Source: Asterella californica
Lineage: Eukaryota; Streptophyta; Marchantiopsida; Marchantiales; Aytoniaceae
Direction of reading: 5' to 3'
NCBI GenBank assembly: GCA_036924285.1
Contig: JAYKYS010000010.1
Location: forward strand, 3,782,001 to 3,846,000
Length of the DNA stretch: 64,000 nt
A model generated the notes under the pieces. That model did no database searches. It was not told the DNA's origin and saw only the letters and a program-made list of their open reading frames with translations. Made by a program: the position numbers and the translations under genes. This document shows positions 37,015-46,880 of the stretch, piece after piece (the first letter of the stretch is position 1; each line of letters begins with the position of its first letter).

Positions 37015-37620
37015 CTTTTGGTTTTCTTGTGCGTTATAACTGCAATAGGTGTAGCTCCAAGAACCATATCAATAACTTGATCCAAAGCTCTTTTTGGAGG
37101 AAGTCCTGTTGGCAACTGATATGGCATTATGTGAGAATATCTCTCAATCAATACTTGCATATCATGATGTATGAGAAGAGCAGCAACAAGTTCTTCATAT
37201 GTCTCCACCTTAGACTTAGGCATCACTGCAATCCAAGCTTCGTCAACCGACTTGATCTGCTTTTCAAACTGTCTGGCTGTGCAGATCTAAAATGCCACCT
37301 TAGCTCGTTGGAACCTACAAGCAACATGGTTTGGCTCCTTGGGTCTTTCTTTGACAATCAATGCTGTGGTTGATCAAAGCTCCATCGATCCATGACTCTT
37401 GACGTTCTCTAGCTTTGCCTTAGTCTATTGTGACCAAGATCAGGACAAGATACAATCCATTGTGTTACCCAAGAACTAGAAACTAGAAATTCATGATTCT
37501 TGGTTACCCCTCCAACAATAACAGTAACACTCATGAGCTTTTCTGTAATGGTTGTGCTATCTTGCATATAGTAGCTGACTCCTCGAGGACCTATGAGGCG
37601 CATCAAGTTGGCTAAAGACG
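37015..37620 (-). pseudogene. gypsy family A pol remnant: protease to start of reverse transcriptase
   Basis: It is colinear with about 54580-55130 of the young copy. Fragments include LTGLPPKRALDQVIDMV-like text, MSVTVIVGGVTKNHEFLV and a tRNA/protease-linker region with stops. It is the upstream continuation of the remnant at 33240-34290 across the purine-rich insertion. Confidence 0.75.
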
Positions 37621-37770
37621 AGACACTATATGTCTCTTAAACGTACTATGAATACGATATACCTCCGCCTACACCAAGCACCAATATAGTCACCTTGTGG
37701 GGACGTTAGGGATAAGTTTAGTACCGGAATTCCAAAATTGACCCTCTGTCACGAGGTGCGAGATAATTAG

Positions 37771-38170
37771 TGTAAGATGAGACTCTAGAGTGAACTCAAA
37801 ACTCAAATGCCCGTGGTGGTGCATTCGTAACCTTTATATAGAGAGAAGAATAGTACATGATAAGCTTCCGGTCATGCTGATCTCTCACATGGATCGCTGA
37901 TGTGGCTTAAATGCAGCCTTAGATCTAGAACAACATCTAGAGGGTTCAGAATGAACCACGTAAGAGACTCGCTGGAAGTTCTAGAAGCTTCTTTCTAGAA
38001 ACTTCCTTCTGGAAGTTTCTCGGCGGACTTTTGGCGCACCCGCCTATTGGTAGAAGTACTATTTGCTGCATGTGTTTTCCGGTCAACTTAGCCGTTACTA
38101 ATTCTTATACCAAAGACTTCTACCAAACCAATTTCCCCTCTAGTTGATAAGTAGGGCTCTACTTATTACA
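37771..38170 (-). mobile_element. family B LTR copy A (400 bp, outer left)
   Basis: Read on the minus strand it starts TGTAATAAG and ends CATCTTACA. It contains one heat-shock-element module and a TATATAAAG box at about 37832-37841. Outside it is ATTAG (37766-37770), also found just outside the inverted LTR at 45640-46041. It is separated from the next LTR by only AAA. Confidence 0.85.
37979..38019 (-). promoter_or_regulatory. heat-shock element module (3 consecutive HSEs) in LTR A
   Basis: Three TTCnnGAAnnTTC blocks with one-base spacing: TTCtaGAAgcTTC, TTCtaGAAacTTC, TTCtgGAAgtTTC. On the element's own strand it lies upstream of the TATA box by about 140 bp, the position expected for an HSF-driven promoter. 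Confidence 0.85.
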
Positions 38171-38381
38171 AAATGTAAGATGAGGCTCTAGAGTGAACTC
38201 AAAACTCGAATGCCCGTGGTGGTGCATTCGCAACCTTTATATAGAGAGGAAAAGTACATGATAAGCTTCCGGTCAATGTTGATCTCTCACACGGATCGCT
38301 GATGTGGCTTATATGCAGCCTTAGATCTAGAACAACATCTAGAGGGTTCAGCATGAGCCACGTAAGAGACTCGCTGGAAAG

Positions 38382-38475
38382 TTCTAGAAGCTTCTTTCTA
38401 GAAATTTCCTTCTGGAAGCTTCTCGGCTGGAAAGTTCTCGGAGCTTCCTTCTAGAAACTTCCTTCTGGAAGTTTC
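38382..38475 (-). promoter_or_regulatory. two heat-shock element modules in LTR B
   Basis: Modules lie at 38382-38422 and 38435-38475, each three TTCnnGAAnnTTC blocks in 41 bp. One block in the second module has a GGA instead of GAA. The TATA box is at about 38234-38243. Confidence 0.85.
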
Positions 38476-38639
38476 CCGGCGGATTTTTTGCGCACCCGCC
38501 TATTGGTAGAAGTACTATTTGCTGCATGTGTTCTCCGGCCAACTTAGCCGTTACTAATTCTTATACCAAATATTTATACCAAACCAATTTTCCCTCTAGT
38601 TGATAAGTAGGGCTCTACTTATTACAAACCTCCCCCTTT

Positions 38640-39146
38640 TTAAGAAACAACGTCCTCGTTGTTCAACTGCTGTTCGAAAGCTTTCACTATGAGTGAGGCG
38701 TGTGCAAGATTAGTTGCAAGTTTCCATGTTGCTTCATGTAATGGATAGTCTTTCCATTTTACCAAATAATCTACCCGTTGATGACGATTCTCACGAACAC
38801 GTTTCTTTAAGATGCATTCCACTTCAAACTCTTCTTCCCCATCGATAATTTGAGGGAGAGGTCGTGATGCTTGCGAATTACCAAATTGAGGAGGTCGTGG
38901 TGTATATCGCCGTAATAAAGACACATGAAAAACCGGATGGATCTTCATGTGAGATGGAAGTTCGAGTTGATATGCCACTGCTCCAATTCTACGGACAACA
39001 GAGAAAGGCCCGATGAAGTGAGGGTTGAATTTACAACTGCCGATCAGAGTAAGGTTGGTTGTGGATAACCAAACTTGATCACCAAATCTTGAACTCTTCA
39101 TGCCGACGGTGTCCATCGGCATATTATTTTTGTCGATTCTGAGCAA
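38640..39146 (-). pseudogene. family B integrase C-terminus and chromodomain
   Basis: An open frame with the DQVWLSTTNL region of the integrase tail, VVRRIGAVAYQLELP, then a chromodomain (EVECILKKRV, YLVKWKDYPLHEATW). Chromodomains of this group bind modified histones and steer integration. It is separated by a frame break from the catalytic part, so it is not translated as part of a full polyprotein. Confidence 0.8.
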
Positions 39147-39588
39147 CTTGTAGTTTCACCTTAGCTTTTTCTACTCCTTGTTGAATTCTTGCAATGAATT
39201 CATTGACAACATCCACTTTGGTGTTGACTGACGACGTCGTGTCAAACCGTGTCAAACTTGCTGGTGTGAGAGGATGTTCACCGTACATGAGATAAAAAGA
39301 CGTTTCACGGGTAGATGTATTGAGGGAGTTGTTGTAGATAAATTCTACCAAAGGGAGTAAGGTGTCTCACTTCGCTTGCTCCTCTAGAGTAAAGGCTCGT
39401 AGCATGTCTTCAATGGTGCGATTGGCTCTTTCAATTTGTCCATCGGTTTGTGGGTGATAAGCAGTAGACATGGCAAGTTTGGTCTTGAACAGATCAAATA
39501 GAGTTTTCCAAAACAAGCTAGTAAATTGAGGACCTCTATTTGTTATAAGCATCCGCGATAGACCGTGCTGAGCAAAAATGGTGTTCAA
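39124..39588 (-). pseudogene. family B integrase core fragments
   Basis: Two fragments: 39588-39367 with LITNRGPQFTSLFW and AYHPQTDGQIERANRTIED (second catalytic Asp changed to Asn in ITNRG, Glu region present), and 39351-39124 with YNNSLNTST and LMYGEHPLTP. The zinc-binding N-terminus and the first catalytic Asp are absent. Confidence 0.75.
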
Positions 39589-39809
39589 ATATAACTGAGC
39601 AAGTTGCGGTGCTGAGACGTCTTTCGTGGTTGGTCGGTTGGTCGTTTAGCGACTCAGATCAGATCGGTGCTAGCTCATGAAGGAAGCAACGGGGCCGTTT
39701 ACTCTCTGAACAAATCTCATCATCCCTTACTATTACAGGTTCTTGGCCACTTCTTCTACCAACCACCTGTTGGTTATACGTCACTCCGTTGTTGACATTA
39801 GTTAGTTCA

Positions 39810-41728
39810 TTATCTAGCTTGCTGTCGCTGCCTCCATTCTGTCCAACGGATTTGTCTCTTTGAGAGATCCTTCTGCGTCTCCAAATAGACTAAAGGTTTG
39901 TGATCTGTCTCGACCACAAAAGCCTTCTCCTCTAGATAGTGCTTCCAATGCTTCGTGACGAGGACTATCGTCAATTCTTCTCTTTCGGTGGTGTGGTAGT
40001 TGTGTTCTGCTTGTAATAACTTCCGAGAGAAGTAGCAGTTGGATGCCAACCATCTTTCCATTCTTGCTGCAACATCGTCCCTACTGCCGTGCCTGATGCG
40101 TCCGTTGCTAACTTGATAGGTTTCTTCGGGTCGTACCACTTGAGGATTGAAGCATGTAGTAGTGCGATCTTCAGTGCTTGAAAACCTACTTCTTGCGCTG
40201 TTCCCCACATCCATTTCTTTCCTTTGTCTAACAGGGCAGTTAGTGGTTGTGTAAGCTTCGCAAAATGCTTAACAAATCTACGATAAAATCCTGTCAATCC
40301 CATGAAGCTCTTAAGCTGAGTCTGGTCTTCTGGAGCCTTCCATTGTTGGATGACAACTATTTTGTCTGCCATTACTTGTATGCCTTCTGTACTCACTCTG
40401 TGTCCTAGGTAATCCACCTCCGTCTTATCAAATCCACATTTTGAAATTTTGGTGTACAATTTATTTTGATGGAGTACTTGGAGAACCTCTCTCAAATGGT
40501 GCACATGTTCTTTCATAGTTTTGCTATAGACTAGGATGTCGTCAAGAAATACCACGACTGATCTGTCTAAGTACGGACGGAATATGTCATTCATCAGGTC
40601 CATGAAGGTGGCTGGTGCATTTGTGAGACCAAATGGCATCACTAAGTATTCGAAGTGACCATACCTGGTTCGAAAGGCAGTCTTCTCCACATCTTCATCA
40701 GCAATTCGAATCTGGTTATACTCGCTCCGTAGGTCTAGCTCCATGAAGTACTTTGCTCCTTCGAGTTGGTCGAACAAGTCATCCATCCGAGGTAGTGGAT
40801 ACTTATTCTTCACCATTTGTTGATTGAGTGCTCGATAATCGATGCACATCCGTAGGCTGTTATCCTTTTTTTTCACAAAAAGGACTGGAGCTCCATATGG
40901 TGACACGCTGGACTGGATAAAGTCTTTCTGCAACATCTCCTCGATTTGTGTCTTGCACTCCTCCGTTTCATGTGGTGCTAGTCTGTATGAGGTCTTACAA
41001 GGAGGGGTGCTCCCTGGAATCACCTCGATTTTGTAATCAATCCTTCGTTTTGGTGATAACCTTGAAGGAAGATCATCGATAAAGACATCCCCATATTCAG
41101 CTATCACCTCTGTCATGCTTTCTGGAATCTGTCCGTCGAGTCGTGCGCTCAGGACCTCTCTTATTAAACGTAGAAAACAAACATCGTTATTACGTATAGC
41201 ACTCGTACCTATTACATACAAAGGCAAGTTTTGTCTTCGAGATCTCACTCTATCTTCAAAGATTTTCCACTGTTTGGTTTTCACCACTTTTCTTCGTCAA
41301 TCCACTTCAGGATTATACTGTTCCAACCACGGCATACCCAATATGACATCATAACGAGCTAATATGATCATTCGTCACTCAATATCTTCGCGATATTCGC
41401 CTAAAGTAAGTTTTATATTTCGAGGTAGAGATTCAATCTTCTCAGTTTGTCCATTGGGCAGTTCCACCTCTTCACTCTCATAACTTTCTAACTCCATTCC
41501 CAACTTCATAGCAGTCGATCGAGACAAAAAGTTCTCTATTGCACTAGGATCGATTAGTACTCTCACTTGAGTCCCTTCCAAGACTCCATCCGTGACAATC
41601 AACTGCGCATTATTTTTGTCAATCTCCTTCTCCTTCCCTCGCCTTTCTTCTCCCTCCTTGCACCAGTAAGGCCGCGAGGTGCATTTACTGGTGTTCTTCG
41701 TTTCCCAGTCTTGCATCGTCTTCTTCAT
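39810..41728 (-). pseudogene. family B protease, reverse transcriptase and RNase H
   Basis: The reverse transcriptase frame at 41287-39971 is long and well preserved: [36 protein letters not shown] and the catalytic FLDDILVYS. It reaches [12 protein letters not shown] of RNase H, which then shifts frame and continues to about 39810. Upstream, 41728-41375 holds the aspartic protease, where the expected DSG/DTG is DPS in VLIDPSAIENFL. The element is therefore inactive. Confidence 0.82.
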
Positions 41729-42051
41729 TTCCTTCCGTCTCGTTCAGATGATTCAGACGTCCACGATATGGAGGTCTTGGATCTGTAGGAAAATGATTTC
41801 GGCAATTTGCAGCTATGTGGCCGAATCGTCCACAGTTGTAACATCGACGTTGCTCGGGTGAGATGCAACATTCCTGACACCTTCTCCTCTAGGAGCTCCT
41901 TGACGTCTTTCTTCTGGCCGCTCTCGACGATCTCCACCTTGAAACTGTCGTGGCTGATAACAGATGTTGCCTAGCTCCATGGGTGTCGGACCGTTTGCAT
42001 ATGGGATTTCGGATCGATTCTGATGATTTGGTGGAATCATTACTTCTCCTC

Positions 42052-42807
42052 CTAATGCTCTAGTAATTCTTTGAGGCAAGCAATGGCCTCAAAAACCGTG
42101 AGTGGATTTTGCACCATTACTTCTTGTCGGATTTTTTCCTTCAACCTCCTCTTGAAATTATCAAGGGCCTCCGTTAGACTCCTATCAGTGATTGCAACTT
42201 GCAAGTCGAGGAAGGCTTCTACATACTCTTGAACGCTTCCCTTCTGTTTCAATCCTCACATCCTCGTTCGAGCCATTTGCACAGAATCCACCGATTGGAA
42301 ATTCTTCAACAGACCTTCTTGCATTGTAGTCTATGTGACTGTTCTCCCTTCCACCAACACCGATCTCTCTCATGCATCATACTACGTGAGAGCTTTATCG
42401 TTCAAGTAGCCACACGCAAACACTCCCGCTACGTGATCCGTGATTTGCGTACTAAAAAGTTGCTAATATCGATTCATCCGAGAATTCTCGACTACTCCCA
42501 TGATTCGTTGACCTTTGTACGGTTCAATGTTACATGTCCTCTTCATTCATAGCAACAGAACACCTTCATCATCGACTGGAGCTCTAACGATTTGTGCCAC
42601 GGGTTCCCTTGGTGCAGCTTGTTCTCCCACCACCGGTACTCCTTGCGACGATCCTCCTCTTCCAACGTCTGTCATACTCTGACCCTCGAGGTTCAACATC
42701 TTGTTCTGTAGTGCTTCAACCGTCATCTTCATCTCCCAAAATTCATTCAGCATGCCCTGTATCAATTCCTGCATCACCAACTCTGGGTTTGGAGGTTGTG
42801 GCTCCAT
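42052..42807 (-). pseudogene. family B gag remnant
   Basis: The N-terminal frame starts at 42807 (MEPQPPNPELVMQELIQGML) and breaks near 42550. A retrotransposon-gag stretch follows at 42252-42052 (VQEYVEAFLDLQ, LKEKIRQEVMV). The nucleocapsid part with a zinc-knuckle-like region continues to about 41810 in other frames. A (CT)n tract lies just upstream in the leader. Confidence 0.7.
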
Positions 42808-42813
42808 GATCGC

Positions 42814-42819
<6 letters not shown>

Positions 42820-42851
<32 letters not shown>
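42820..42851. repeat. (CT)n microsatellite in the family B leader
   Basis: About 15 uninterrupted CT units between the gag start and the primer-binding site. Confidence 0.9.
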
Positions 42852-42855
<4 letters not shown>

Positions 42856-43416
42856 AACACGAGAGTTTCAAGTTTTTTCTAGTATAGAGTTATGACGACC
42901 ACTCGGAAGCGTACACTACATGTACTACAAAAAGGACAGGAGAATCGATTATCTCGCGATAGAAATCCTCACCAAAATTTCTAATCACAAACTCTCTATG
43001 TAACGATTTCGCTCTACAGACATAGCGGATCTCCACCCATGTGTTGAAAGGAACAAGAGGGGGTAGATTTAGATCCATGCTCACTAAATCAAGATATAGA
43101 CGATCAAATCCCAATTGACTGCATATGTCACTACTGGAAGAATCACCGGGACTGATGAATTCATCACTTGACCCATGAAATCTTCACCGAAATGATAGAC
43201 AAGATACACTCGAAAATGCTCACGACGCAAATACATAAGCTTGATGTGGAAAAGATTCAAGAATGATAATTCTGGAGCTGGAAATCTACCCCCATCCATC
43301 ACATAGCTCTCTTGAGCCTTTCGACGCACTCAAAGTTCCAATTGCTCGGTACCTCGATCAAAGGTCCTTCTAAGAGGGGTAATCCGCTCTCTTAGAGTTC
43401 TCTGCTCTGATACCAT

Positions 43417-43920
43417 TGTAAGATGAGTCTCTAGAGTGAACTCAAAACTCGAATGTCCGATTTGGTGCATTCGCAATCTTTATATAGAGAGATGAATAGG
43501 ATAAGCTTCCGGCCAACGTTGATCTCTCACACGGATCGCTAATGTGGCTTACATGCAGCCTTAGATCTAGAACAACATCTAGAGGGTTCAGAATAAGCCA
43601 CGTAAGAGACTCGCTGGAAAGTTCTAGAAGCTTCTTTCTATAAACTTTCTTCTGGAAGCTTCCCGGCTGGAAAGTTCTAGAAGCTTCTTTCTAGAAACTT
43701 CCTTCTTGAAGCTTCTCGGCTGGAAAGTTCTCGGAGCTTCCTTCTAGAAACTTCCTTCTGGAAGTTTCCTGGCGGACTTTTGGCGCACCCGTCTATTGGT
43801 AGAAGTACTATTTGCTGCATGTGTTCTCCGGCCAACTTAGCCGTTACTAATTCTTATACCAAAGACTTATACCAAACCAATTTCCCCTCTAGTTGATAAG
43901 CAGAGCTCTACTCACCCACA
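43417..43920 (-). mobile_element. family B LTR copy C (about 500 bp)
   Basis: This is the 5' LTR of the defective element. It is longer than the other copies because it has three tandem heat-shock modules of 53-bp period. Homology to the other LTRs fades after about 43912 (CTCTACT, then CACCCACA instead of TATTACA). Confidence 0.85.
43622..43768 (-). promoter_or_regulatory. three heat-shock element modules in LTR C
   Basis: Modules at 43622-43662, 43675-43715 and 43728-43768 have a 53-bp period, each with three TTCnnGAAnnTTC-type blocks. A few blocks carry single mismatches (for example TATAA and TTGAA variants). This is the largest array of the four LTRs. Confidence 0.85.
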
Positions 43921-45327
43921 TGAAGATCCATGCGGTGTCGGAGTGTGATCCGTCTATCTAGGAAAGCGCCGGGCTTCTAGTTGTGGATGTTTACTCAAGA
44001 GGTTGGCTTTCAGGTTACAACAGGGGCTATAAACACTCACACATGTGTGTAAGATCTTGTAATATGCTCAGAAAGTGAAATTCAGGTCTAACTAGCAGTA
44101 ATAGGATCGGACTGTGAACTTCAACACTCACGGAGAGGAAAACTAAGAAGGTTTAGACTTCTAAACTTCCCCTACATGTAAATAAGGTCCTACTGAACAC
44201 ACACACGAAGTTTCAGCCTGAGATCAAATTCCAGCACCGAGATGTGGACAGAAAAGTTTTGAGTAAGAAAATTACAGCAATTTCTGGTACCCAGGTGGCT
44301 ATTTCGACCTATAACAGAAGATAGGCTCGATCACTTTCAAAGGTTCTTACAGGATTTGAAGTCTACAGGATGCTTAACATCCTTGTGAAGTTGGGACTCC
44401 TGATTGTACACAGAACTCCAGATCTCCTTCTCTGAAGTCGCTGCTCTAGATTAAGAGCTTTTCAGACCCCCTCTTCTTCAGCGGCCGCCCTGAATTACTC
44501 AGTCATTCAATCGATGCGAAACTTTTTGGGAAATCGTAGCCCTGCTGGCAGAGAACACAACCTCGAAGTTTTGAAGCAATTTCCTCAAATCTGCTGCAAG
44601 TGACACTGAATACCCTAAATCGAACGAAAGTGATTCAATTCTAGCACAATCCGAACTTCTATTGCTCATAACTCCGTCTTTATTGCCTCAAATCGATCGA
44701 GAATTTCACTGAAAGTGCTTGGCATGACGAGCTCTACCCTCCTGTGCTCTCAGATTTCGAAGTCCCTCACCAAATGCTCGAACTCCCCTTAAGATCTCTG
44801 TTTCTAAATTTAGAGTTACACAAAAGACAAAAATGGACCAATGAGAGTTCATAGTTCCACTTGGCTGTCCTTTAGTGCCTTAATCCACGTGGTAACTCAA
44901 CTTCACTCAAAGGCTACCACGTCAACCCCCTAAAGTGCCAGCGTAAATCTTAAACTTCACGCGAAGGCATGTAAAATAACTCGTAACCCTAAAAGATAAC
45001 TTAAACAATCTAGAAAGCATGCATGAGCGACATGTAAGTACAACCCATGAGATTAAACCATTATCAGCATGGAAATCCTAAGTTGTGTACTTTCACAACA
45101 TAGATAAGCATGATATCATTTGCACAAGCGCAGGAGTGCTTGAACAAGATAGATAACATACTATCAACCTACTAGGACGCAAAATATATAACACAATAGT
45201 GTCAACACCGTATGCAAAGGTGTCAAACATATGTATAAAGGACTAGAAGTAATATGAGCTAACTTCTAGAACTACTAAACTCAAGCATCGGGATAGAAGT
45301 CAAGCATGTAGCCGCCAAGTAGCGCGA
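43921..45327. other. unexplained 1.4 kb between two family B pieces
   Basis: No open frame or domain is recognisable. The sequence sits between the truncated LTR C and an opposite-strand family B fragment, so it is probably either host DNA or a decayed insertion. Confidence 0.4.
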
Positions 45328-46041
45328 CACCGGTTTTTCATGTGTCTTTATTACGGTGATATACACCACGATCTCCTCAATTTGGCAATTCGTAAGCGTC
45401 ACGACCTCTCCCTCAAATTATCAATGGCGAAGAAGAGTTTGAAGTGGAATACATCTTAAAGAAACGTGTTCGTGAGACTCGTCATCAACGGGTAGATTAT
45501 TTGGTAAAATGGAAAGACTATCCATTACATGAAGCAATATGGGAACCTGCAACCAATTTTGCACACGCCCCACTCATAGTGAAAGCTTTCGAACAGTAGT
45601 TGAGCAACGAGGACCTTGCTTCTTAAAAGAGGGGAGGTTTGTAATAAGTAGAGCCATACTTATCAACTAGAGGGGAAATTGGTTTGGTAGAAGTCTTTGG
45701 TATAAGAATTAGTAACGCTAAGTTGGCCGGAGAACACATGCAGCAAATAGTACTTCTACCAATAGACGGGTGTGTCAAAAAGTCCGTCGAGAAACTTCCA
45801 GAAGGAAGTTTCTAGAAAGAAGCTTCTAGAACTTTCCAGAGAGTCTCTTACGTGGCTCATTCTGAACCTTCTAGGTGTTGTTCTAGATCTAAGGCTGCAT
45901 GTAAGTCATATCGGCGATCCGTGTGAGAGATCAGCATTGGTCGGAAGCTTATCATGTACTATTCCTCTCTCTATATAAAGATTACGAATGCACCATCACG
46001 GACATTCGAGTTTTGAGTTCACTCTAGAGCCTCATCTTACA
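45328..46041 (+). mobile_element. 5'-truncated family B copy in opposite orientation, ending in LTR D
   Basis: 45328-45600 encodes the chromodomain end (EYILKKRVRETRHQR, YLVKWKDYPLHEA). It is followed by the polypurine tract (GAGGGGAGGTT) and a 402-bp LTR at 45640-46041 (TGTAATAAG...CATCTTACA). ATTAG follows at 46042-46046, matching ATTAG at the far left of the complex. Confidence 0.85.
45791..45831 (+). promoter_or_regulatory. heat-shock element module in LTR D
   Basis: A single 41-bp module, the reverse complement of the LTR A module: GAAacTTCcaGAA, GAAgtTTCtaGAA, GAAgcTTCtaGAA. Confidence 0.85.
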
Positions 46042-46454
46042 ATTAGTATGAATTTTGGTGAGGTATTTCTAAGTCCAGGAGTAGCGAGATGACGTAAAAG
46101 ATACTATGAAGTTGGTATACCTCTTTTTGCACTCCTTGGTGCACTCATTAGGGGCGTATGACTCATTTATCGAACGACATAACGGATTTGAAAGTAGACT
46201 CATCTAAACTTTTTATGATCTTTTAGAGAGATAGCTCCAAAAATTATCTTCTCAACAAGTCAAACATCAATTTGACTCAACCTACATAGATTTACGAGGG
46301 TTTAAAGAAAGAGGTATAGTATGAAATTGAGGTGTCAATTCTACACCATGTCACTACATTTTGGGTCTTTTAGCATCGAGTCGATCGATGCTACAAGAAA
46401 ATATATATTGTCACATCAGCATTGTTTTGTCATCTAGTATAATAACGGTTCGTT

Positions 46455-46880
46455 CACTACAAGACAAAATAGATGTCACGTCAACAGTCACATAGATCTT
46501 ACCATGTCAACGATCATATGGACTTGACACGTCATCATGGAGCACCACATCAGCATTTTTTTGTCTTCTAGTAGATCAGTTGCTCATCCACTACAAGACA
46601 AAATATGTGTCACGTCAAAAGCCACCTAGACTTGACATGTCAGCATGGAGCATCACATCAGCAATATTTTCCAGTGTGTGAGCTGCTCGTCCACTATAAG
46701 ACAAAATATGTGTCATGTCAACGATCACTTGGACTTTACACGTTAGCAATGATCACCACATCAATAGAGACGTCACATTAGTATTATTTTGTCTTCTAGT
46801 GGACGAGCTGCTCGTCCACTACCAGATAAGATAGATGTGATGTCAATAGCCGCATAGACTTGACATGTCAGCATCACGTG
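46455..46880. repeat. tandem array of CACTA-terminated units
   Basis: Four units start with CACTACAAGACAAAATA or close variants at 46455, 46589, 46692 and 46817. Three end with the inverse (TTTTGTCTTCTAGTA/G ending at 46573 and 46801; a damaged one near 46670). Junctions carry the palindrome GACGAGCTGCTCGTC or a variant. The termini resemble plant CACTA (En/Spm) ends. Units of about 103-134 bp are too small to code for anything. Confidence 0.75.

Larger units (their letters stand above)
38174..43920 (-). mobile_element. Ty3/gypsy chromovirus, family B, defective, with two LTRs
   Basis: The left LTR is 38174-38626 and the right LTR about 43417-43912/43920. Read on the minus strand the order is 5' LTR, primer-binding site TGGTATCAGAGC (initiator tRNA-Met) just inside 43416, gag, protease, reverse transcriptase, RNase H, integrase, chromodomain, polypurine tract AAAAAGGGGGAGG (about 38627-38640) and 3' LTR. 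Coding frames are broken in several places. The integrase zinc-binding region and part of the core are missing, with non-homologous DNA at about 39600-39810. The outer end of the right LTR diverges after about 43912, so no clean target duplication can be read for this element. Confidence 0.88.
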
